Source: Mycobacterium sp. (GTDB lineage Bacteria; Actinomycetota; Actinomycetes; Mycobacteriales; Mycobacteriaceae). From it: a stretch of 64,000 bases of DNA. Location of the stretch: the NCBI GenBank assembly GCA_021732005.1, contig JAKFVT010000029.1:42847-106846 (forward strand), read 5' to 3'. This document shows, piece by piece, positions 1 to 6,635 of this stretch (position 1 is the stretch's first letter; every line of letters begins with the position of its first letter). Under the pieces are notes generated by a model. That model saw nothing but the letters and a program-made list of their open reading frames with translations. It was not told the DNA's origin and did not search any database. Made by a program: the position numbers and the translations under genes.

Positions 1-1
1 G

Positions 2-1132
2 CTCAGCGGCCGTCTCGGCCAGGGTTTGCAGCGCGTCCACCAGGTTGATCAACAGCGGGAAACCGCACTGGCACTGCAACATTCGATCCTGGGTCCGGAT
101 GATCTACCTGCCGGATTCGCGGTGCGATACCAGCCGGCGTCCCACCCGCTGCAGGTGGGCGGCGACTGGTATGACGTGATCGCGCTCGACGACGGCCGGA
201 TCGCCCTTGTCGTCGGCGACTGCGTGGGCCACGATCTGACCGCGGCGACGGTCATGGGACAGCTGCGCAGCGCCTGTCGCGCACTGCTGCTCGAAAGATC
301 AAGCCCCGCCGCGGCATTGGCCGGTCTGGACCGCTTCGCCGCCCGGCTGCCCGGCGCGCAGTCCACCACCGCCTTCTGCGCGATCCTGAATCCCGCGACC
401 GGTGAGCTGGTGTACTCCAGCGCCGGCCATCCGCCGCCGATCCTGGTGTGCCCGGATGGCACCACCACCCTGCTCGAGGGTGGCCACTCCATCGCGCTGG
501 GTATCCGGCCTGACCGAGAACGCCCCCAGACCGAGGTGACCCTGCCGCCGCAGGCAACTCTGCTGTTGTACACCGACGGCCTCGTCGAGCGCAGACGCCG
601 CTCGCTCGACGACGGAATAGAGCAGGCCACCAACGTCATTCGTGACGACGGCGCCCTCGACCTCGACCCATTGGCCGACCAGATAATGACAAGCCTGGCA
701 CCGCCAGGCGGATACCAGGATGACGTCGCCTTGCTGATCTACCGACACCCGAAACCACTGGAAGTGACCATCCCGGCCGATGCGCTGCACCTGGCGCCGG
801 CCCGCGCCGCCCTGCGTGACTGGTTGACCTCGGCCGGGATCGACCACGACCAGGCGCAGGACGTCCTGGTCGCCGCCGGCGAGGCCGTCACCAACGCCAT
901 CGAGCACGGATATCGCCACAGCCAGGGCGGCACGATCACCTTGCACGCCACGTCCGAAGTCGACCTGTTGCGCCTGACCATCACCGACGCCGGCTCCTGG
1001 AAACCGAAGGAGACCGGTTACACCCACCGCGGCCGCGGCATCCAGATCATGGAAGCGTTGATGGAGGACGTCTCGATCCTCCCCGATGCCGCCGGCACCG
1101 TTGTCCGCCTGTCGACGAGGATTCGCCGATGA
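2..1132 (+). CDS. SpoIIE-type PP2C phosphatase fused to a HATPase kinase domain (5'-partial)
   Basis: The reading frame is open to the window edge, so the start lies upstream; the TTG at 26 is only the first possible start inside the window. The visible protein has a SpoIIE/PP2C phosphatase domain (GGDWYDV with its metal-binding Asp, VVGDCVGHD, the STTAFCAIL and SSAGHPPP strands, LLLYTDGLVE). A C-terminal histidine-kinase-like ATPase domain follows, with an N box (GEAVTNAIEHGY), DAGSW and GRGIQIME. This is the RsbU-plus-RsbW arrangement: one chain that could dephosphorylate a STAS antagonist and also act as anti-sigma kinase. Its stop overlaps the start of the STAS gene by 4 bases, so the two are translationally coupled. 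The missing N-terminus probably carries a sensor domain (inference). The sigma factor it controls cannot be told from the sequence. Confidence 0.85.
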   Translation, partial: LSGRLGQGLQRVHQVDQQRETALALQHSILGPDDLPAGFAVRYQPASHPLQVGGDWYDVIALDDGRIALVVGDCVGHDLTAATVMGQLRSACRALLLERSSPAAALAGLDRFAARLPGAQSTTAFCAILNPATGELVYSSAGHPPPILVCPDGTTTLLEGGHSIALGIRPDRERPQTEVTLPPQATLLLYTDGLVERRRRSLDDGIEQATNVIRDDGALDLDPLADQIMTSLAPPGGYQDDVALLIYRHPKPLEVTIPADALHLAPARAALRDWLTSAGIDHDQAQDVLVAAGEAVTNAIEHGYRHSQGGTITLHATSEVDLLRLTITDAGSWKPKETGYTHRGRGIQIMEALMEDVSILPDAAGTVVRLSTRIRR

Positions 1133-1440
1133 GCACCCCGATGTCCGTTCGCGTAGAGCGGGCTGCCGACGGCCAGCTCGTATTGCTGGCGGCGGGCGAG
1201 ATCGACGCCAGTAACGTGGCCGACTTTGCCGAGGCGCTCAACGCCGCGGTCAACGGCGGCAGCGCCCTCAGCGTGGACCTGAGCGCGGTGGACTACCTGG
1301 ACAGTGCCGCGATCAACGCCCTTGTCCCGCATGCCGAATCGCTAGAGATCATCGCCAATCCGGTACTGATGCGGGTCCTGACGGTGAGCGGTCTCGCCGA
1401 ACTCACCAAGATCCGGCCCGCAGTCGAACCCGAGGACTGA
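1129..1440 (+). CDS. STAS-domain anti-sigma factor antagonist
   Basis: A 103-residue single-domain protein. It has the STAS core with the phosphorylation-site motif of SpoIIAA/RsbV proteins (DLSAVDYLDSAAIN, the Ser after LD being the likely phospho-acceptor). In this family the dephosphorylated form binds the anti-sigma kinase and frees the sigma factor. Its ATG overlaps the TGA of the upstream phosphatase-kinase gene by 4 bases, so antagonist and its phosphatase/kinase should be made together. No sigma factor gene is adjacent; sigA and sigB are more than 34 kb away and SigA is not usually controlled this way. The partner is therefore probably a SigF-like factor elsewhere (inference). Confidence 0.85.
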   Translation: MSTPMSVRVERAADGQLVLLAAGEIDASNVADFAEALNAAVNGGSALSVDLSAVDYLDSAAINALVPHAESLEIIANPVLMRVLTVSGLAELTKIRPAVEPED

Positions 1441-1447
1441 CCCGCCT

Positions 1448-2464
1448 TCACAGCCCGCCGGGGCTCGTCAGCGCCAGCAGTCGCGACGTCGCGCGCAGAT
1501 ATTTCTTGCGGTACCCGCCCGCCAGCATCTCGTCGGAGAAGATGGTGTCGAGTTTGGCGCCGGAGGCCACCACCGGGATGCCCGCGTCGTAAAGCCGGTC
1601 GGTGAGGGCCACCAGCCGCAAGGCCACATTCTGGTCCTCGATCGAGTGGACGCCGGTGATGTACACGCACGCCACCCCTTCGATCAGGGTGAGATAGCGC
1701 GACGGGTGCATGGTCGCCAGATGCGCGCACAGCGCATCGAAATCGTCGAGGGTGGCGCCGGGCTGCGCGGCCGCCCTGGCCGCCACCGCCGCGTCGGTGA
1801 GCGGGTCCGGCGCCGGCGGCAGGCCACGGTGCCGGTAGTCCGGGCCTTCGATCCGCACCGTAGTGAAAATGCTTGCCAGCGTGTTGATTTCGCGCAGGAA
1901 ATCTTGGGCGGCAAAGCGCCCCTCACCCAATTGCTCGGGCAGCGTGTTCGATGTCGCGGCGATCGAGACGCCGCGCTCCACGAGCTGAGACAGCAGCCGC
2001 GAGATCAGGGTGGTGTTACCCGGGTCGTCAAGTTCGAACTCGTCAATGCACACCACCACGTAGTCGGCGAGCAGATCGATGCACTCGACGAACCCGAAAA
2101 CCCCGGCAAGCTGGGTCAGCTCCCCGAAGGTGGCGAACGCCTTGGGATGCTCGGCCGAGTCGGGCAGTTGCCGATAGGACGACGCCAGCAGATGGGTCTT
2201 GCCGACGCCGAACCCGCCGTCGAGATAGATACCGGTGCCGGGCAAGGTGTCCCGCTTACCGAACAGCTTCTTCTTCCCGGCCCGCCGACGGGCCGCCTCC
2301 ACGCAGAACGCCTGGCAGGCGTCCACCGCCGCGGCCTGGGTGGGCTCGTCGGGGTCGGGCCGATATGTCGCGAAGCTGACGCCCGCGAACGTGGGCGGCG
2401 GGACGAGTTGGGCGACGAGCCGCTCCGGGGACACCGTCGGATGACGATCGACGAGGCGGTCCAT
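1448..2464 (-). CDS. zapE: ZapE/AFG1-family P-loop ATPase
   Basis: 338 residues. The protein has the AFG1/ZapE AAA-like ATPase core: Walker A GGFGVGKTHLL, Walker B CIDEFELDD, then the sensor strand ISRLLSQLVERGVSIAATSN. In Escherichia coli ZapE binds FtsZ and acts in division under stress; the eukaryotic homologue AFG1 handles mitochondrial inner-membrane proteins. The M. tuberculosis counterpart by position is Rv2670c. The ATG at 2464 is chosen because GGAAGGG lies about 8 bases upstream. A longer reading from 2542 would run through the divergent ribD-like gene and is unlikely. The complementary strand has an ATG on the same CATG, so the divergent starts may touch. The cellular role in mycobacteria is unproven. 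Confidence 0.85.
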   Translation of the reverse strand: MDRLVDRHPTVSPERLVAQLVPPPTFAGVSFATYRPDPDEPTQAAAVDACQAFCVEAARRRAGKKKLFGKRDTLPGTGIYLDGGFGVGKTHLLASSYRQLPDSAEHPKAFATFGELTQLAGVFGFVECIDLLADYVVVCIDEFELDDPGNTTLISRLLSQLVERGVSIAATSNTLPEQLGEGRFAAQDFLREINTLASIFTTVRIEGPDYRHRGLPPAPDPLTDAAVAARAAAQPGATLDDFDALCAHLATMHPSRYLTLIEGVACVYITGVHSIEDQNVALRLVALTDRLYDAGIPVVASGAKLDTIFSDEMLAGGYRKKYLRATSRLLALTSPGGL

Positions 2465-2498
2465 GACACGAACCCTTCCACGTGCTGCAATCGTTCCT

Positions 2499-3284
2499 AT
2501 GGCCGACCCGAGCTCCAACGACCCGGATGGGACGTACTTCACACTGCTGGGTGACGTCAGTGCCGTAGACGATGACCGGGTCTACGAGCTCTACGCCTAC
2601 CCTGCCGCCGCGGAACGCTGCGTGGTTCGGGGCAACATGATCGCCAGTCTGGACGGCGGCGCCTCCACCGACGGCACCTCGGGCGGGCTTGGCGGCTCCG
2701 GTGACCGGAGGCTGTTCCGGGTGCTGCGCGAACTGGCCGACGTCATCGTCGTCGGTGCGGGCACCGCGCATGGCGAGGGCTACTCGGGTGCGCAGATGAC
2801 GGTCGCGCAGCGCGGCAACCGGCAGCGCCGCGGACAGGGCGAAGTCCCGCCGATCGCGCTGGTCACCCGTTCCGGCCGAGTCGAGAACGACTGGCCGGTG
2901 CTGACCCGCACCGAGGTGACGCCGCTGGTGCTCACCTGTGCCGACGTCGCGGCGGACACCGGTACCCGACTGGGCGGCGCGGCCGAGGTGATCGCCTGCT
3001 CGGGCGACGACCCGGCCGAGGTGGACCCGGCCGTCGCGCTGGCCGCGCTGGCCGAGCGCGGTTTGCGCCGGGTGCTCTGCGAAGGCGGGCCCACGCTGTT
3101 GGGGACGTTCATCGACCACGGGCTGCTCGACGAGCTGTGCCTGACCACCGCCCCGATGCTGGTCGGCGGGGAGGCACCGCGAATCGTGGGCGGCTCCGGT
3201 CAGGTGCTGACCTCGATGCGCCGCACGCACCTGATGTCGGACGCCGAGGGCTATCTGTACGGGCGCTATACGCGCGTCGGCTGA
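2499..3284 (+). CDS. RibD C-terminal-domain pyrimidine reductase-like protein
   Basis: 261 residues, a single RibD_C/dihydrofolate-reductase-like domain without the deaminase half of bifunctional RibD. Typical stretches are ANMIASLDGG-like near the N-terminus (NMIASLDGGAS), ELADVIVVGAGTAHGEGY, ALVTRSGR and the C-terminal CEGGPTLLGTFI. The family reduces 5-amino-6-ribosylamino-uracil phosphate in riboflavin synthesis. The M. tuberculosis counterpart Rv2671 is known for dihydrofolate reductase side activity when over-expressed. The ATG at 2499 gives the usual family N-terminus; an ATG at 2463 would add 12 residues and share CATG with the zapE start. A GAGGCGG lies before 2463, so the longer form cannot be excluded. 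Confidence 0.85.
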   Translation: MADPSSNDPDGTYFTLLGDVSAVDDDRVYELYAYPAAAERCVVRGNMIASLDGGASTDGTSGGLGGSGDRRLFRVLRELADVIVVGAGTAHGEGYSGAQMTVAQRGNRQRRGQGEVPPIALVTRSGRVENDWPVLTRTEVTPLVLTCADVAADTGTRLGGAAEVIACSGDDPAEVDPAVALAALAERGLRRVLCEGGPTLLGTFIDHGLLDELCLTTAPMLVGGEAPRIVGGSGQVLTSMRRTHLMSDAEGYLYGRYTRVG

Positions 3285-3307
3285 GCTGTTCGCACCGGCG
3301 GTGTCGC

Positions 3308-3313
3308 TAGGGT
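3308..3313 (+). promoter_or_regulatory. Predicted -10 (TAGGGT) for a leaderless transcript
   Basis: TAGGGT fits the mycobacterial TANNNT -10. It sits 7 bases before the ATG at 3321, so transcription should begin on the start codon. This favours ATG 3321 over the GTG at 3312, which would lie inside the -10. Confidence 0.5.
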
Positions 3314-3320
3314 GGTGGGC

Positions 3321-4895
3321 ATGCGCGATCGTCGGGTCTGGGCCTCCCAGGCCACCGTCAGCCTCGGCACCGCCGCACTGACTGTTCTGCTGACCGGATG
3401 TGCCCCGTGGCTGGCCGCCAACCCGCAGTTCGCCAGCGACAAGGCACACAACCCGTCGGGCCCGACCACCACCAATCCGGCGGGTGGACCGCCGGCCATC
3501 GCGGCCCCCAAGAACGAGCTCGGCTGGAAAGACTGCACATCGAAGGTGTTCGGTGACGCCGGGACGCCGCCCGCGCCCGGCGTGATCCTCGAGTGCGCCA
3601 GCTATGACGCCGACCTCGACCCGATCGCCGGAGCCACCGGCACCGTGAGCATCGGTGTGGTGCGAGCCCGCTCGGTGCAGACCCCGCCCGACGCCGGGCC
3701 GCTGGTGTTCACCACCGGCACCGACATCCCGTCGTCGATGCAGCTTCCGGTGTGGTTGTCCCGGTCCGGCGCCGACGTCCTCAAAAGCCATCCTGTCGTC
3801 TCGGTGGACCGCCGCGGAATCGGCATGTCCAGCCCGGTGGATTGCCGCGACTCGTTCGACCGCCAGGAGATGCGCGACCAGGCACAGTTCGAGTCCGGCG
3901 ACGACCCCGTGGCCAACCTCGGTGCGATCACCATGACCGCGACGACGAGCTGCACCGACACCATCGCGCCCGGCGACTCCGCCTACGACAATGCCCGCGC
4001 CGCCGAGGATCTCGAACGGCTGCGCAGCACCTGGGACGTGCCGGCGCTGGCTCTGATCGGTGTCGGCAACGGCGCGCAGGTCGCGCTGGCATACGCCGGT
4101 TCCCATCCCGACAAGGTGGCCCGGCTGGTGCTCGACTCCCCCGTGCCGCCCGGCGTCAACGCCGAAGCCGCGGCCGAGGAACAGGTCAAAGGCCAGCAGG
4201 CCGCCCTCGATGCGTTCGCCCAGCAATGTGTGGCGGTCAACTGCGCGCTCGGGCCCGACCCGAAGGGCGCCGTCGACTCGCTGCTGGCGGCCGCCCGGGC
4301 CGGCCGCGGTCCCGGCGGGGTCTCGGTGGCGGTGCTGGCCAACGCGATCGTCACCGCGCTGGGCTACCCCAGCGGCGACCGCATCGGCAGCACCGTGAGC
4401 CTGGCCAACGTTCTCGCCGCCGCCCGCGGCGGTGACGCCAACCAGCTGAACAGTCTGATCAACCGGGCCGCGGCGATGCGCGACAGCGACGGCCAGTTCA
4501 TCAACTCCTGCAGCGACGCCCTGAACCGCCCGACACCCGACCGGGTGCGTGAACTCCTCGTCCAGTGGGGCAAGCTCTACCCACAGTTCGGGGCGGTCGG
4601 CGCGCTCGGCCTGGTCAAGTGCCTCAACTGGCCCAGCGGCGCGGCGCCCAAGGATCCGAAGGACCTGAAGGTCAACGTGCTGCTGCTGGGCGTGCAGAAC
4701 GACCCGATCGCCGGCAACCAGGGTGTGCCCGCGTCGGCGGCCACGATCATCAACGCCGGCGCTGCCAGCAGGCGGGTGATGTGGCAGGGCATCGGGCACG
4801 GCGCCAGCATCTACACCGCCTGCGCGCTGCCGCCCATGATGAGCTATCTGGACAGCGGGAACATGCCGCCCACCGACACCTACTGCCCCGCCTGA
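3321..4895 (+). CDS. Secreted lipoprotein of the alpha/beta-hydrolase (TAP-like) fold, nucleophile Ser absent
   Basis: 524 residues. The N-terminus is a lipoprotein signal ending in the lipobox LLTGC. The rest resembles tripeptidyl-aminopeptidase-like alpha/beta hydrolases: VVSVDRRGIGMSSPVDC, a TAP-like C-terminal domain, an acid-position Asp at residue 461 (QNDPI) and a His at 493 (GIGHG). The nucleophile elbow reads GVGNG at residues 247-251, so Gly249 stands where Gly-X-Ser-X-Gly should have Ser. The M. tuberculosis counterpart by position is Rv2672, annotated as a possible secreted protease. If the fold alignment is right, this copy cannot use classical serine chemistry and may be a binding protein (inference). 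It is followed 20 bases later by aftC. Confidence 0.75.
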   Translation: MRDRRVWASQATVSLGTAALTVLLTGCAPWLAANPQFASDKAHNPSGPTTTNPAGGPPAIAAPKNELGWKDCTSKVFGDAGTPPAPGVILECASYDADLDPIAGATGTVSIGVVRARSVQTPPDAGPLVFTTGTDIPSSMQLPVWLSRSGADVLKSHPVVSVDRRGIGMSSPVDCRDSFDRQEMRDQAQFESGDDPVANLGAITMTATTSCTDTIAPGDSAYDNARAAEDLERLRSTWDVPALALIGVGNGAQVALAYAGSHPDKVARLVLDSPVPPGVNAEAAAEEQVKGQQAALDAFAQQCVAVNCALGPDPKGAVDSLLAAARAGRGPGGVSVAVLANAIVTALGYPSGDRIGSTVSLANVLAAARGGDANQLNSLINRAAAMRDSDGQFINSCSDALNRPTPDRVRELLVQWGKLYPQFGAVGALGLVKCLNWPSGAAPKDPKDLKVNVLLLGVQNDPIAGNQGVPASAATIINAGAASRRVMWQGIGHGASIYTACALPPMMSYLDSGNMPPTDTYCPA

Positions 4896-4915
4896 GCATC
4901 TGACCCTTCCGGCCG

Positions 4916-6211
4916 GTGTACGGTGCGACCGTGGCGCTAGCTGACTCATCGCGATCCGGCCTGCTGGCCGCATTCCGCCCCCGAACCAGCCCACCCACCA
5001 CCGCAGCGGTCCTGCGTTCGGTGCTGTGGCCGATCGCGATCATGTCGATCATTCACCGCAGCTACGTGCTGTCCACCAACGGTTACATCACCGACGACTT
5101 CGGGCCCGTCTACCGGGCGGTGTCGAACTTCCGCCGCGGGTTCGACATCTACAACGAGCACTTCGACTACGTCGACCCGCACTACCTGTATCCGCCCGGC
5201 GGCACCCTGCTGATGGCACCGTTCGGCTACCTGCCGGTCTTCGCCTCACACAACTGGTTCGTCTTCTTCAACACCGCGGCGATGATCATCGCCGCATGCC
5301 TGCTCGTGCGGCTGTTCAGGTTCCCGCTGAGCTCGGTGGCCCTGCCCGCGCTGCTGCTGGCGATGTTCTGCACCGAGTCGGTGACCAACACACTGGTGTT
5401 CACCAACATCAACGGCTGCATCCTGCTGTGCGAGGTGCTGTTCTTCCGCTGGCTGCTGGACGGCAAAGTCAGTCACCAGTGGTGGGCGGGCGTGGTGATC
5501 GGCCTGTCACTGGTGGTCAAACCGGTCCTCGGGGTGTTGCTGCTGCTGCCGCTGCTGAACAAGCAGTGGCGCGCGGTCGTCGCGGCGATCATCGTGCCGG
5601 TGGTGTTCAACCTGGCGGCCTGGCCGCTGGTCGCCGACCCGATGAACTTCGTCCAGCGCACCCTGCCCTACATCTTCTCCACCCGGGACTACTTCAATTC
5701 CTCCGTGCTGGGCAACGGCGTGTACTACGGGCTGCCGATGTGGCTGATCGTCGCGCTGCGGGTGATCTTCCTGGCGCTGGCCGTGGCCAGCCTGTGGCTC
5801 CTGCACCGCTACTACAAGCACCGCGATCCGCTGTTCTGGATGCTCACCTCGTCGGGTGTGCTGCTGATCGCCTCGTGGCTGGTGCTGTCGCTCGCCCAGG
5901 GCTACTACTCGATGATGTTGTTCCCGTTCCTGATGACGGTCGTCCTGCCGAACTCGGTGGTGCGGAACTGGCCGGCCTGGCTGGCCACCTACGGGTTCTT
6001 GACCATGGACCGCTGGCTGATGTGGCGCTGGCCGACGACCGGGCGCTTCCTGGAGTACATGAAGATCACCTACGGCTGGTCGCTCATGCTGGTCGTGGTC
6101 TTCTGCGTGCTGTACTTCCGCTACGCCGACGCCAAGGCCGATGACCGACTGGCCGACGGTATCGATCCGCCGTGGATGCGCGAACCCCGGCGGGACGCCG
6201 CGGTAACGTGA
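4916..6211 (+). CDS. aftC: Alpha-(1->3)-arabinofuranosyltransferase AftC
   Basis: 431 residues, matching the known length of AftC (Rv2673, about 433). It is a polytopic GT-C/GT87 glycosyltransferase. The first loop carries the Asp-Asp motif (TNGYITDDFGPVYRAV), followed by YNEHFDYVDPHYLYPPGG and about nine to ten membrane segments. AftC adds branching alpha-1,3 arabinofuranose from decaprenyl-phospho-arabinose to arabinogalactan and lipoarabinomannan on the outer face of the membrane. The GTG start gives an N-terminal MYGA like the tuberculosis protein. It lies 20 bases after the lipoprotein hydrolase gene and 4 bases before msrB, so the three may be partly co-transcribed. Confidence 0.9.
   Translation: MYGATVALADSSRSGLLAAFRPRTSPPTTAAVLRSVLWPIAIMSIIHRSYVLSTNGYITDDFGPVYRAVSNFRRGFDIYNEHFDYVDPHYLYPPGGTLLMAPFGYLPVFASHNWFVFFNTAAMIIAACLLVRLFRFPLSSVALPALLLAMFCTESVTNTLVFTNINGCILLCEVLFFRWLLDGKVSHQWWAGVVIGLSLVVKPVLGVLLLLPLLNKQWRAVVAAIIVPVVFNLAAWPLVADPMNFVQRTLPYIFSTRDYFNSSVLGNGVYYGLPMWLIVALRVIFLALAVASLWLLHRYYKHRDPLFWMLTSSGVLLIASWLVLSLAQGYYSMMLFPFLMTVVLPNSVVRNWPAWLATYGFLTMDRWLMWRWPTTGRFLEYMKITYGWSLMLVVVFCVLYFRYADAKADDRLADGIDPPWMREPRRDAAVT
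6204..6209 (+). promoter_or_regulatory. Predicted -10 (TAACGT) for msrB
   Basis: TAACGT lies 6 bases before the msrB ATG and overlaps the last codons of aftC. It would give a leaderless msrB message in addition to read-through from aftC. Confidence 0.4.
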
Positions 6212-6215
6212 ATGC

Positions 6216-6635
6216 ATGAGTTCCATTCCCGCCCCGAAGCTGGAACTGACCGACGACGAGTGGCGCAAGCGGCTGAATCCGGCTGAATACGCCGTCCTCC
6301 GCGAGGCCGGCACCGAGCGTCCGTTCACCGGCGAGTACACCGACACCAAGACCGAAGGCGTCTACGCCTGCCGGGCCTGCGGCGCCGAATTGTTCCGCAG
6401 CACCGAGAAATTCGAATCGCACTGCGGCTGGCCGTCGTTCTTCGACCCGTCGCACTCCGAAGCCGTCATTCTGCGTCCGGATGACACCCTCGGTATGCAC
6501 CGGGTGGAAGTCCTGTGCGCGAACTGCCACAGCCATCTCGGTCACGTGTTCAGCGGTGAGGGCTACCCGACCCCGACCGACCAGCGCTACTGCATCAATT
6601 CGATTTCGCTCACGCTGGTGCCCACGGCGGATTAG
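6216..6635 (+). CDS. msrB: Peptide methionine-R-sulfoxide reductase MsrB
   Basis: 139 residues, a complete single-domain MsrB. The two zinc pairs are Cys52/Cys55 (CRAC) and Cys101/Cys104 (CANC). The catalytic Cys126 sits in RYCINS, and Cys70 in HCGWPSF may be the resolving cysteine. It reduces methionine-R-sulfoxide in oxidised proteins, using thioredoxin. The counterpart is Rv2674. The gene ends inside the convergent GGDEF-EAL gene, the two overlapping by 26 bases at their 3' ends. The ATG follows the aftC stop by 4 bases. Confidence 0.95.
   Translation: MSSIPAPKLELTDDEWRKRLNPAEYAVLREAGTERPFTGEYTDTKTEGVYACRACGAELFRSTEKFESHCGWPSFFDPSHSEAVILRPDDTLGMHRVEVLCANCHSHLGHVFSGEGYPTPTDQRYCINSISLTLVPTAD

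Noticed and set aside
2471..2497. GGAAC-N18-GGTT on the minus strand before zapE
   Set aside because: The -10 is GGTT, spacing differs from the other four elements, and it overlaps the ribosome site. Possible but not called.
2256..4994. Very long minus-strand open frame (over 900 codons)
   Set aside because: It is antisense to the ribD-like and lipoprotein genes, has high-GC shadow composition and no recognisable domain.
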